Below are positions 33,656-41,627 of a stretch of 64,000 nt of DNA, piece after piece. The stretch is from positions 388,910-452,909 of the forward strand of contig CBDBIN010000044.1 in assembly GCA_965206125.1 (NCBI GenBank). The letters run 5' to 3'. The notes beneath the pieces were generated by a model. It searched no databases. It saw only the letters and a list, made by a program, of their open reading frames with translations, and had not been told where the DNA came from. A program made the position numbers and the translations under genes. The DNA comes from CAXWPM01 sp965206125 (GTDB lineage Bacteria > Acidobacteriota > Terriglobia > 20CM-2-55-15). Each line of letters begins with the position of its first letter. Positions within the stretch are counted from its first letter, which is position 1.

Positions 33656-34732
33656 ATGAAAGCTTTCCCGACGCGCTTCATGCTCTTGCTGGCTTTTGCC
33701 CTGGCGGCACAAGGTGTCGCCAGGGGACAGGGGCAAGCTGTTGAACCGCTCTCGGTCGCGGTCGTCGGTAATGCGCCCTTCGTCATCAAGGCGGACCCGC
33801 CGATCGGATTGAGTGTAGACGTCTGGGAGACGGTCGCTGCGAGCCTGGGCGTCGCGTACACGCTCGTCCCACAGGAAGATATCGATGCTGCCATCAGCGG
33901 AGTGGAGGCGGGCGAATTCGACATCGCCGTCGGACCCGTCAGCATTACGGCCTCCCGCGCGGAGCGCGTGACGTTCGCGCAGCCCTACTTCAACGCGTCG
34001 CTGGCGATCATGGCCCCGCAATCGGGAAGTCTGTACGACCGCTTCGCGCCCTTCTTTACACGCACGTTCGTCACAGGTTTCAGCGCGCTGGCCGCGGTTC
34101 TGATCCTCATTGGCACGTTGCTGTGGCTCGCCGAACGCCGTGCCAACCCCGAACAGTTTCCACAGAATCCGCGCGCCGGCATCGCCAACGGCGTCTGGAT
34201 GGCGCTGGTCACGATGACGACGGTCGGCTACGGCGATCGCGTTCCCGTGTCCGTCGCAGGCAGGGTCATTTCGGGGATCTGGATGTTTATCGGTCTTGTC
34301 ATCGCTTCTTCGTTGACAGCGTTTCTGGCGACCGCGCTGACGCTGTCGCAGATGGACGGTCCCTCGATCGAGACCGCCGAGCAACTCCGGGGGCGTCGCG
34401 TCGCGGTGGTCGGCGGGACCACTTCCGAGGAGTTCGTCGAAAGCGTCGGTGGACGGGCGCTGGCTGCCCCCGATGTGCAGGCTGCCGTGGTCCTGCTGGA
34501 GCGGGGTGATGCAGATGCCGTCGTGTTCGATCGCCCGATGCTGCGCTACATCATCTCCGAAGATCCCAGCCTGGACTTCCGGATTTCGGCGTCTGAGTAC
34601 CGCAGGCAGAACTACGGTTTTGCAGTCCCGAAGGGAAACCCGCTCGGCGAACGCATCGGGTTGGAGATCCTCCGGCTCCGTGAAAGCGGCGAGCTCCTCG
34701 AGATCGAACAGCGGTGGCTCGGGGCCCGCTGA
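33656..34732 (+). CDS. GluR0-like ligand-gated potassium channel
   Basis: A 358-residue protein with the architecture of prokaryotic ionotropic glutamate receptors. A signal peptide (LLLAFALAAQGVARG) is followed by the first ligand-binding lobe (residues 30-120), which has the ligand Arg region VGPVSITASRAERVTFAQPY. Next come a first membrane helix (LAAVLILIGTLLWLAE), a pore helix and filter TTVGYGD (TVGYG at 189-193), and a second helix (ISGIWMFIGLVIASSLTAFL). The second lobe follows from residue 240 (AVVGGTTSEEFVESV, GFAVPKGNPLGERI). The TVGYG filter predicts potassium selectivity, as in Synechocystis GluR0. The ligand, presumably an amino acid, is unproven. Confidence 0.88.
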   Translation: MKAFPTRFMLLLAFALAAQGVARGQGQAVEPLSVAVVGNAPFVIKADPPIGLSVDVWETVAASLGVAYTLVPQEDIDAAISGVEAGEFDIAVGPVSITASRAERVTFAQPYFNASLAIMAPQSGSLYDRFAPFFTRTFVTGFSALAAVLILIGTLLWLAERRANPEQFPQNPRAGIANGVWMALVTMTTVGYGDRVPVSVAGRVISGIWMFIGLVIASSLTAFLATALTLSQMDGPSIETAEQLRGRRVAVVGGTTSEEFVESVGGRALAAPDVQAAVVLLERGDADAVVFDRPMLRYIISEDPSLDFRISASEYRRQNYGFAVPKGNPLGERIGLEILRLRESGELLEIEQRWLGAR

Positions 34733-34796
34733 TATTGCGGGGACAGGCTCCCCTGTCCACCTTTGCCCCTTACACGAATTGCAGGAACTGACTTTT

Positions 34797-34826
34797 AAAT
34801 AGGGACATAGGTGCCGGTCCCTATTT
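34797..34826. repeat. AAATAGGGAC palindrome (family R3)
   Basis: AAATAGGGAC, ten bases (ATAGGTGCCG), then GTCCCTATTT: a perfect 10-bp stem. Same family as 20157-20183. It lies between the receptor-channel gene and the radical SAM gene. Confidence 0.65.
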
Positions 34827-34864
34827 AATGATTGGGATATTGTTGGTTTCTGGGAACTGTGATC

Positions 34865-35968
34865 ATGCCGAACATGCTCGACATCAAACCTGGCAGCGTC
34901 GTACCGACCAAGTACTGGCATCGCTTGGAGGACGGGCGCGTGCAGTGCGACCTGTGCCCGCGATTCTGCCGCATGAGCGAAGGCCAGAGAGGCTTCTGCT
35001 TCGTTCGAGCGGCCTCCGGGGGGGAGGTCGTACTCACGACGTACGGGCGGTCCAGCGGGTTCGCAGTCGATCCGATCGAGAAGAAGCCGCTAAACCATTT
35101 CCTGCCGGGAACTCCGGTTCTGTCGTTCGGCACGGCGGGTTGCAACCTGGGCTGCCGCTTCTGCCAGAACTGGGACATCAGCAAGTCCAGGGAGTTCGAT
35201 ACGCTGGCCTCGCCGGCCACACCGGATGTCATCGCGCGGGCTGCCCAGGAACTCGGTTGCCGGAGTGTGGCCTTTACCTACAACGACCCGGTCATATTCA
35301 TGGAGTACGCGATCGACGTCGCCGCCGCGTGCCGCGAACGCGGCATCCGCACCGTCGCCGTAACCGCCGGCTACATCACCGAAGAGCCCCGGCAAGAGTT
35401 CTTCCGTTATATGGACGCCGCCAACGTCGACCTCAAAGCGTTCACCGACGATTTCTATTCGAAGATCTGCGCGGGCCACCTGCAGCCCGTTCTCGACACA
35501 CTGGTCTACCTGAAGCGTGAGACCGAGGTCTGGGTTGAGGTGACCGACCTTGTGATTCCCGAGGAGAACGATTCTGAGAGGGAACTCGACGAGACGACGG
35601 GTTGGGTCGCCGAGAACCTCGGTCCCGACATCCCGATGCACTTTTCCGCATTCCATCCGGACTGGAAGCTGACCAACCGGCAGCCCACGCCCCCGGAGAC
35701 GCTGATCCGTGCCCGCGAGATTGCGATCGCGAACGGCCTGCGTCACGTCTACACGGGAAACATCCACGATCGGGCCTCCGACGCCACCTACTGCCACGGA
35801 TGCAGCGCGAAGCTCATCGGCCGCGACTGGTACGAGCTGCTCGAATGGAACCTGGATGCCGGAGGCCGGTGCTCGAAATGCGGCACGGTCTGCGCCGGCG
35901 TATTCGAGGAGAAGCCTGGGGGATGGGGGCGCCGCCGGGAGGCGGTGCAGATCGAGCGATATGAGTAG
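34865..35968 (+). CDS. amrS: AmmeMemoRadiSam-type radical SAM protein
   Basis: A 367-residue radical SAM enzyme related to pyruvate-formate-lyase activase, of the AmrS group. The N-terminal cysteine block (CDLCPRFCRMSEGQRGFC) precedes the cluster motif CNLGCRFCQNWDISK. C-terminal cysteines (CHGCSAKLIGRDW and CSKCGTVCAG) form a second metal-binding region. Other family words are VAFTYNDPVIFMEYAIDVA and MHFSAFHPDWKL. The family is named for its co-occurrence with AMMECR1 and Memo, but neither partner gene is present in this window and the substrate is unknown. The start is the ATG at 34865 behind GGGAACTG; an in-frame start 11 codons upstream lies in repeat-adjacent DNA and is less likely. Confidence 0.87.
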   Translation: MPNMLDIKPGSVVPTKYWHRLEDGRVQCDLCPRFCRMSEGQRGFCFVRAASGGEVVLTTYGRSSGFAVDPIEKKPLNHFLPGTPVLSFGTAGCNLGCRFCQNWDISKSREFDTLASPATPDVIARAAQELGCRSVAFTYNDPVIFMEYAIDVAAACRERGIRTVAVTAGYITEEPRQEFFRYMDAANVDLKAFTDDFYSKICAGHLQPVLDTLVYLKRETEVWVEVTDLVIPEENDSERELDETTGWVAENLGPDIPMHFSAFHPDWKLTNRQPTPPETLIRAREIAIANGLRHVYTGNIHDRASDATYCHGCSAKLIGRDWYELLEWNLDAGGRCSKCGTVCAGVFEEKPGGWGRRREAVQIERYE

Positions 35969-35999
35969 GGAGCTGGTCGCCCCGTAAATGTGAACGCTC

Positions 36000-37343
36000 T
36001 TATTGCGGCTGCTTCGGCCGCATGAAGAAGTAGATGATGCTGCCCACGATCATCGCGACGAGGAAGGCCAATGTGTCTTCGACCTTGGTCTGGGCGTAAA
36101 GCCAGATGCCGAGGCCGATCGCCAGGGCGGGCAACAGAGGGCCGAACTTCAGCTGGAACTCCGGCCGCGTCTCGCTTCGTTTGCGCAGGATGGGTACCGC
36201 AGCGCAGCTCACCATGTAGGCCCCGATGCGCGCCACGACGCTGATGGTCGCCAACCAGACGAACGTTCCCGAGAGTGCCATCATCCAAACGATGGCGGCA
36301 AAGACGGCGATCGAACCGATGGGCGTCCGAAACCGGCTGTGCAGTTCGCCGAAGAACTTCGGAAACTCCCTTCGCTCGGCGAAAGCATAGGTGAGACGAG
36401 GACCGATGAGCATGACCGCGCTCAAATTACCGAATATGGAAATCAGAGCGGCCATGGCCATGACGCCACCGGCAACTGGGCCGAGGATCTGCTGCCCGGC
36501 ATCGGCCAGCGGCCGCTCGGATTGGGCTAGCGTGGGCAGCGTGCCCACGGCGACCACCTGCACGGCGAGGTAGATCACTGCCGCGATACCGAGCGCGTAG
36601 ATCAACGCCCACGAGATGTCCTTCTTCGGCTGCCGGGCTTCCGACGCGGGTATCGCTGCGTACTCGAAGCCCGTGAAGGCGTAGATCAACAGGAGTACCG
36701 CGGTTCCGAAGTTGCCCGAAGCGGGCGCAGCGATCGTCGAGAACGCTCCCCAGTCGACGAAGAAGAGGCCGATGGTTCCGAACGCGACCAGCGGGATGAT
36801 CTTCAGAACCGCGAGCACGTCGCCAAGCTTCGCGCCCAGTGCGACCCCCCGAACGTTCGCGCCAGCCAGGAATCCAATAACGGCCGTGAGCGAGATCATG
36901 CGGGCCAGGCCGACGTCGGCTCCGGGGACGAAGAAACCGAAGTAGGAGACCAGCAGGTTGGCGTTCGCTGCGAACGCGCTTACCCGGGCAAGCCAGATCG
37001 CCCATCCCACTTCAAATCCGACCAGCGGTCCGAATGCCGAGCGCGCGTAGAGATACGGCCCACCGGTTTCACTGAAGTAGCTGGCTACCTCGGCAAAGCA
37101 GAGGACGATGATGGCTACGATCCCGGCGCAGGCGACGAAGGCGATCGGGCTGGCGTTGCCCACCAACGCCGCAACCGCAGATGGCAGGCCGAAGATACCG
37201 GCGCCGATGATCCCGTTGACGGCGAGCGCCGTCAGGTCACCTCTTCCCAATGCCCGCATGGGCGTGGGCTTGCCAGGGACCGCGTTTGCCTTGGGATTGG
37301 ACACCTGCCCGGAGAGCTTATGCGAGCCGGGCAGGTGGGTCAA
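36000..37343 (-). CDS. APC-superfamily amino-acid permease
   Basis: A transporter of up to 447 residues with 12 predicted membrane helices. TM1 is LTALAVNGIIGAGIFGLPSA, carrying the G-x-G substrate-binding break typical of APC permeases. Other segments are CAGIVAIIVLCFAEVASYF (TM2), YAFTGFEYAAIPASEA (TM6 break), and two C-terminal helices LLPALAIGLGIWLYAQT and FLVAMIVGSIIYFF. Substrate cannot be told, though amino acids or amines are the usual cargo. The N-terminus is uncertain: TTG at 37343, GTG at 37304 or ATG at 37259 (MRALGRGDL) are all possible. The ATG already precedes the first conserved helix. Confidence 0.87.
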   Translation of the reverse strand: MTHLPGSHKLSGQVSNPKANAVPGKPTPMRALGRGDLTALAVNGIIGAGIFGLPSAVAALVGNASPIAFVACAGIVAIIVLCFAEVASYFSETGGPYLYARSAFGPLVGFEVGWAIWLARVSAFAANANLLVSYFGFFVPGADVGLARMISLTAVIGFLAGANVRGVALGAKLGDVLAVLKIIPLVAFGTIGLFFVDWGAFSTIAAPASGNFGTAVLLLIYAFTGFEYAAIPASEARQPKKDISWALIYALGIAAVIYLAVQVVAVGTLPTLAQSERPLADAGQQILGPVAGGVMAMAALISIFGNLSAVMLIGPRLTYAFAERREFPKFFGELHSRFRTPIGSIAVFAAIVWMMALSGTFVWLATISVVARIGAYMVSCAAVPILRKRSETRPEFQLKFGPLLPALAIGLGIWLYAQTKVEDTLAFLVAMIVGSIIYFFMRPKQPQ

Positions 37344-37360
37344 CCGACAGAACCTGCAGT

Positions 37361-37423
37361 CAGAACCCGGAGCCGTAGCGACGGGGTAGTAAGTAAAACC
37401 AGTCGCTACCGCTCTCGGTTCTG
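37361..37423. repeat. Inverted pair of R2 repeat
   Basis: The left arm is CAGAACCCGGAGCCGTAGCG with ACGGGGTAG following. The right arm is the reverse complement of CAGAACCGAGAGCGGTAGCG, ending at 37423. Same family and arrangement as 5013-5080. It fills the gap between the permease and the GTPase gene. Confidence 0.72.
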
Positions 37424-37426
37424 TTG

Positions 37427-38743
37427 TTAGCGGACTTTCTTGGCGAAGTCCGTCAGCAACTGCTTGAATCCTGCTGGCGCCGCCAGGGAGTAGCGGATCT
37501 GGAGCAGAGGTTTGTTGATCTTGATGAGTTGGCTGAGATCGACCGGTGTGGCGCCGATCACCAGGTCGGCTTTGGCCTTGTTGATCGTCGCCTCGAACTC
37601 GCGGATCTGCTTGTCCCCGTATCCCATCGCGGGAAGGATGCTCTTCAGGTGCGGGAACTTCCGGTACACCTTACGGATCGAGCCGACCGCGTATCGCGAC
37701 GGGTTGACCATCCGCGCGCCCTCTCTCTTCGCGAAGATGGCGCCGGCCCCGTAAGCCATATCGCCGTGGGTCAGCGTCGGACCGTCTTCGACGACGATTA
37801 CCTTCTTGCCCTTGATCGACTGCCGGTCGACGGCTGCGATCTTGAGGTCCGTCTTGAAGACCCGCGCCTTCGGGTTGGCGATCTTGATGTTCTTGCGGAC
37901 CGTCTCGATGCCGGCCGCTGTCGCCGTACCGGTTTTGCTGATCAAGATGACGTCGGCGGCGCGAAGGTTGGTTTCTCCCGGGTGGTAGGACATCCCGTGT
38001 CCGGGTCGGTGCGGATCGGCAACCGTGATGTAGAGGTCGGGTGTGTAGAACGGGATGTCGTTGTTACCGCCGTCCCAGAGGATCACATCGGCTTCACGTT
38101 CGGCGCGACGGAGGATCTTCAGGTAATCGACGCCCGCCCAGATGACGACGCCCCTGCGGACATAGGGTTCGTACTCTTCACGTTCTTCGATCGTCGACTG
38201 ATGCTTCTCGAAGTCGGAGTACTTGGCGAACCGCTGCACTTCCATGGCGACCAGGTCGCCGTAGGGCATCGGGTGTCGGATCACGCCAACACGCAGGCCC
38301 TGCTTCATCAGGTAGTCGACGACGAACTGGCTTGTCGGGCTCTTGCCCGCACCCGTCCTTACGGCACAGACCGCGACGACCGGCTTCTTCGACTTGATGT
38401 AGGTCGTCCCCGGACCCATCAACCGGAAATCAGCGCCCGCAGCCATGGAAATCGACGCGGCGTGCATGATGTCCTGGTGGGCGACATCTGAATAGGCGTG
38501 CACCACCTGATCGACTTTATGCTCGCGGATCAGGTCGGTCAGTCGATCCTCCGGAACGATCGGAACCCCCTTCGGGTAGAGCTTGCCGGCGAGTTTGGCC
38601 GGGTACGAGCGATCGTCGATGTTGGGAATCTGCGTGGCCGTGAAGGCAACAACCTTGTATTCCTTGTTGTTTCGGAAGTAGACGTTGAAGTTATGGAAGT
38701 CGCGGCCGGCCGCTCCCATGATGACTACGCGTTTCTTAGGCAT
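37427..38743 (-). CDS. Cyclic 2,3-diphosphoglycerate synthetase-like GTPase
   Basis: A 438-residue cytoplasmic protein related to the family annotated as cyclic 2,3-diphosphoglycerate synthetase or simply GTPase. The N-terminal Rossmann segment is RVVIMGAAGRDFHNFNVYFR. A P-loop AVCAVRTGAGKSPTSQF occurs near residue 135, and DVILWDGGNNDIPFY follows as a Walker-B-like segment. Conserved words VADPHRPGHGMSYHPGE and ISKTGTATAAGIE come next. Archaeal members make a thermoprotective solute, but bacterial homologues are widespread and their product has not been settled, so I do not assign a reaction. Start ATG at 38743 follows AAAGGAATG. Confidence 0.8.
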   Translation of the reverse strand: MPKKRVVIMGAAGRDFHNFNVYFRNNKEYKVVAFTATQIPNIDDRSYPAKLAGKLYPKGVPIVPEDRLTDLIREHKVDQVVHAYSDVAHQDIMHAASISMAAGADFRLMGPGTTYIKSKKPVVAVCAVRTGAGKSPTSQFVVDYLMKQGLRVGVIRHPMPYGDLVAMEVQRFAKYSDFEKHQSTIEEREEYEPYVRRGVVIWAGVDYLKILRRAEREADVILWDGGNNDIPFYTPDLYITVADPHRPGHGMSYHPGETNLRAADVILISKTGTATAAGIETVRKNIKIANPKARVFKTDLKIAAVDRQSIKGKKVIVVEDGPTLTHGDMAYGAGAIFAKREGARMVNPSRYAVGSIRKVYRKFPHLKSILPAMGYGDKQIREFEATINKAKADLVIGATPVDLSQLIKINKPLLQIRYSLAAPAGFKQLLTDFAKKVR

Positions 38744-38939
38744 GGTGGACTCATTCCTTTCCGTTTTCCGGATAGAGCCGGAAGGCGTCAGCCTTTGATT
38801 GTTGGAAAAAGAGCCACGATGTCGATCCGACCGGAAACCGATCGGAGACCGGGGGGTGGGCTGCTCCCAGGGTCGTTCCCGACGAGAGAACTATAAAATT
38901 ATCAAATTTTTGGATGCGGCGCCACCGCCGGGCCGATAC

Positions 38940-39854
38940 TCAATCGGCTCGGTCCAACCGGCGAACCAGGTTGAGGGCGGCTCGGAATGCGATGTTCATC
39001 GCACTGGCGTCCACCACCTCGGGCGAATCGGCGGGCGTGTGGATCAGTTGGAGAATGCGCGGCACGAACGCCGGGTCGAAGACGCCCTGGGGGTTGCTGT
39101 TCAGGAGCAGCCAGAGTCGGTGCGCCTCGGGCGCCGGAAGAGTTCCAATGGACACGTTCGGTATTCCCGCAGCCTGGAAGCTCCGGTCGTCGCTGGGCGG
39201 ATACGCCGGGTAGTTGAGGAACTCGATCCCTTCGTCCAGGCATGCCTGCCTGAGCGCCGAATCAATCACCGCGTTCCCGGGGTCGGCCGTCGGTCCTATC
39301 AGCAGCGTGTCGCCATAGCCCACCACATCAAAGTTGATCATCGCGTCGATCGTTTCGGTCGCATGGGTGGTCAGGTATTGGCTCGAACCGATCAGACCGA
39401 GTTCCTCCATGTCAAAAAACGCCAGTACGACGCGGTGTTCGAACGTCTCCTCCGCGAGCGCTTCGGCTAGCCGTGTCAGTACGATGGATCCGGCCGCGTT
39501 ATCGACAGCCCCGGGGCTGAGCGTGGCATCGGGAAATCGAACGGCATCGTAGTGGGCCCCGATCACGATGTCTCGAGGGCCCGAACCGAACGTGACGATG
39601 ATGTTCCGGCCTTCGGTTCGCGGGTAGTCTTCGCGTTCTTCGATCGTGAACGATTCGATCTGGAAAGCGATCCCGCGGTCGGCCAGGATGGACTCCAGGA
39701 TTTCACGCCTTCCGATGTTGGTGTCGGTCGCCATTCGGGCGACGTCGTCGGCCATTCCTTCGAGAAAACCCGCAGACGAAGCCTGAGCGCCGACAGCGGT
39801 CCCGACGAGGCCCGGCAAGAGGAGGCAAAGCAGCAAGCAGCGTAGCTTCATCAT
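38940..39854 (-). CDS. M28-family metallopeptidase (exported)
   Basis: A 304-residue secreted zinc aminopeptidase, paralogous in type to the one at 29.4 kb. A strong signal peptide (CLLLCLLLPGLVGTAVGAQA) precedes the M28 domain with IVIGAHYDAV (His, Asp), SPGAVDNAAGSIVL (bridging Asp), LAFFDMEELGLIGSSQYL (catalytic and metal Glu), MINFDVVGYGD (Asp) and LIHTPADS (His). All five metal ligands are present, so it should be active. It is divergent from the DUF4126 gene, with only 58 bases between starts. Confidence 0.9.
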   Translation of the reverse strand: MMKLRCLLLCLLLPGLVGTAVGAQASSAGFLEGMADDVARMATDTNIGRREILESILADRGIAFQIESFTIEEREDYPRTEGRNIIVTFGSGPRDIVIGAHYDAVRFPDATLSPGAVDNAAGSIVLTRLAEALAEETFEHRVVLAFFDMEELGLIGSSQYLTTHATETIDAMINFDVVGYGDTLLIGPTADPGNAVIDSALRQACLDEGIEFLNYPAYPPSDDRSFQAAGIPNVSIGTLPAPEAHRLWLLLNSNPQGVFDPAFVPRILQLIHTPADSPEVVDASAMNIAFRAALNLVRRLDRAD

Positions 39855-39912
39855 TGTGTGTCCATTCTAGCAGCCCGTGAGACTGCCAAATGAGGCAGAA
39901 TAAGGTTACGTC

Positions 39913-40488
39913 GTGGAACTCCTGATTCAATTGATGATGGGCATCAGCCTGGCTGCTGCTGCCGGCCTCCGTGCTTTCCTGCCGATGCTGGCGGTCAGCC
40001 TCGCCGCACGGGCTGAACTGGTCGACCTGAACGCGTCGTTCCAGTTCCTGGCCCGGGACGACGTGTTGATCGTGCTCCTGGTGGCTGCGATCGTGGAGTT
40101 TTTGGGCGACAAAATCGTCGCGGTAGACCATGTTCTTGATCTTGTAGGTACCGGCCTTCGGCCCCTGGCCGGCGCGATGGCCGCGGCGTCGGTTCTCGGC
40201 GGGCTCGACCCCATGTTGGCGACGATTGTCGGCCTGGCGGCCGGCGGGGGGACGTCGCTTGCGGTGCATTCCGGGAAGGCGGCGCTGCGGGCCGGGGTCA
40301 GCATGTTCCTGCCCGGGTTCGGTAACGCCGCTGTCTCGATGCTGGAGGACATTGTGTCTGTCCTCGGGGTAGTTCTGGCGTTCTTTGTGCCCGTCGTAAC
40401 GTTCGTTTTGGCGGTCGGACTGATCGTGCTTTGCGTCGCGCTGTTCAGGCGAGGATGGCGGGCGGGGCGCCGCGTCTTCTCGACTTGA
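39913..40488 (+). CDS. DUF4126 integral membrane protein
   Basis: A 191-residue hydrophobic protein of the DUF4126 family. It starts LLIQLMMGISLAAAAGLRAF and contains at least four membrane segments, with the conserved LRAFLPML motif near the N-terminus and GLDPMLATIVGLAAGGGTSL in the middle. A basic C-terminal tail (LFRRGWRAGRRVFST) follows. Function is unknown. The start is GTG at 39913. The last codons overlap the -35 box (TTGACC) of a downstream promoter for a structured RNA. Confidence 0.8.
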   Translation: MELLIQLMMGISLAAAAGLRAFLPMLAVSLAARAELVDLNASFQFLARDDVLIVLLVAAIVEFLGDKIVAVDHVLDLVGTGLRPLAGAMAAASVLGGLDPMLATIVGLAAGGGTSLAVHSGKAALRAGVSMFLPGFGNAAVSMLEDIVSVLGVVLAFFVPVVTFVLAVGLIVLCVALFRRGWRAGRRVFST

Positions 40489-40513
40489 CCGAAGAGGGCG
40501 TCGCAATCATAAT
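40485..40513 (+). promoter_or_regulatory. Near-consensus sigma-70 promoter
   Basis: TTGACC at 40485-40490, a 17-base spacer, and CATAAT at 40508-40513. Each hexamer differs from consensus by one base and the spacing is optimal. It is among the strongest promoter-like sequences I can see in the window, and it points into a non-coding stretch. Confidence 0.7.
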
Positions 40514-40519
40514 AGAGAA

Positions 40520-40674
40520 CATTCGATACAACGGCGTATCGCTTAGGTAGACGATGGAGTCTTCGGGAGGTGTCCCCCGAGGGCTTGTTTTGTTTTAGAG
40601 CGTAGTCTGCGACGGACAAAAGATGTCCATGCGGCCCGGGCTGGAAGAGCCCTCGGCCGCTTGGGCGTTTTTTT
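40520..40674 (+). ncRNA. Orphan structured RNA, about 155 nt
   Basis: Transcription from the promoter at 40485-40513 would start near 40520 and end in a run of seven T at 40668-40674. The segment has no open frame of note. It folds into CGATAC-N6-GTATCG (40524-40541), CTTCGGG-N8-CCCGAGG (40561-40582), GGAC-N7-GTCC (40614-40628), and GCGGCC/GGCCGC enclosing GGGCT-GGAAG-AGCCC (40631-40660). The stretch CCGAGGGCT (40577-40585) can instead pair with AGCCCTCGG (40648-40656), which would exclude both the second and the last hairpin. It does not match 6S, SRP or tmRNA as I know them. The class is unknown. Confidence 0.5.
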
Positions 40675-40724
40675 GTTCGTAAGCACGGTACCGCGGCTAG
40701 CGGATAGTGGCCAACGGGCCGCTG

Positions 40725-40768
40725 GAGGGTTCCCCCGGACTTTATGGACCGGGTCCGGGGGAACCCTC
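40725..40768. repeat. 16-bp perfect palindrome beside the RAYT unit
   Basis: GAGGGTTCCCCCGGAC, a 12-base loop, and GTCCGGGGGAACCCTC. The stem is perfect over 16 bp and ends two bases before the left inverted repeat of the transposase unit. It may be a terminator for convergent transcripts or part of the mobile unit. Confidence 0.7.
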
Positions 40769-40770
40769 TA

Positions 40771-41627
40771 TTTCGTGACGGTGCATTAATCCCAACTCTG
40801 GTCCCTCTTTGACAGGTTCCACGACGGGTATGCCACGATTCGCCGGCTCAGTGAACTTTTGGCCCACGCCGTGGAGGACGCATACGCCGCCCAGTCCGAC
40901 GTTCAAGATCCCGGACGAACGCATCCGTGCCGCAGGGCCACCCAGTTTGCGTGCCCTTACGGATGAACGCTTCGGTAGTCTGATCTCCAGGTTCGGACAG
41001 CCAGGCCGCCCAGTCGGGAACCTTCTCCAGGAGCGGGTTTGCCGTGAGGAGAGGGTCGCACGCCAGTCCGCAATGCGCGGCCGCGCTCGACCACTTGTAT
41101 GCTTCAGCTCGCCCGACCATTTCCGCTCGAACTGGGTTCCGCTCCACGTAACGGACCGCCGCGATCGTGTGCCCTTCGTCGAGGGGGCAGGAGTAGAATC
41201 GTGCCTCCCAGAGATGACCTGAGAATCCATACTTCTCGTTAAACTCCGCCGCGTAGCTCGAATGGGCGCGGCGGAACAGAAGTGCGAAGGAGTCTTCACG
41301 CTCGGGGATCGCGACGATGTGGACATGGTTGGTCATCCAGCAATAGGCCAACACCAAGACGCCGCACCGCCCGGCGTCTGTCCGCAGCAGCGTGCTGTAA
41401 AGGCGCCGATCTTCGTCGTCCAGGAACACCGCGGCGCGGCGGACACCTCGTTGAGTAATGTGATGGGGGATGTCAGGAAGTACGACCCTTGCGCGCCGTG
41501 GCATGGCGGTACCTGTCCGTCCCGGCTGGGACTGGTTTCGGGGCAAGGGCGCTCTTAGTTTAGTGGTTCTTCGCCGTCCCATCAACGGCGGAATGGACCC
41601 AAGTGGGATTAATGCACCGTCACGAAA
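40771..41627 (-). mobile_element. RAYT unit bounded by a 24-bp inverted repeat
   Basis: The transposase gene is enclosed by a perfect 24-bp inverted repeat at 40771-40794 and 41604-41627. The repeat reads inward as TTTCGTGACGGTGCATTAAT then CCCA. The right copy ends exactly at the stop codon of the M20 hydrolase gene (TAG, complement of 41628-41630). This is the arrangement of a REP-associated tyrosine transposase with its flanking REP pair. The total length is 857 bp. Confidence 0.8.
40848..41504 (-). CDS. REP-associated tyrosine transposase (Y1 / IS200-like)
   Basis: A 218-residue single-domain Y1 transposase of the RAYT type, which cleaves single-stranded DNA at REP hairpins through a tyrosine. 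The N-terminus PRRARVVLPDIPHHITQRGV is the RAYT hallmark. The HUH metal motif is MTNHVHIVAIPE, and the catalytic tyrosine is in AVRYVERNPVRA. The middle also has the family word FSGHLWEARFYSCPLDE. The C-terminal tail FVRDLERRTGRRMRPPRRG is typical of the domesticated subgroup. The start at 41504 gives the conserved N-terminus and follows GGGACAGGT. The gene is intact and single-copy in this window. Confidence 0.93.
   Translation of the reverse strand: MPRRARVVLPDIPHHITQRGVRRAAVFLDDEDRRLYSTLLRTDAGRCGVLVLAYCWMTNHVHIVAIPEREDSFALLFRRAHSSYAAEFNEKYGFSGHLWEARFYSCPLDEGHTIAAVRYVERNPVRAEMVGRAEAYKWSSAAAHCGLACDPLLTANPLLEKVPDWAAWLSEPGDQTTEAFIRKGTQTGWPCGTDAFVRDLERRTGRRMRPPRRGPKVH

Noticed and set aside
40520..40674. 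Assignment of the structured RNA as 6S RNA or SRP RNA
   Set aside because: The 5' and 3' ends do not pair into a 6S-type rod, and the SRP GGAAG-type apical loop is not in the right structural context.
40742..41326. A 194-codon minus-strand frame overlapping the RAYT gene
   Set aside because: It is in a different frame from the clear Y1 transposase and has no motif.
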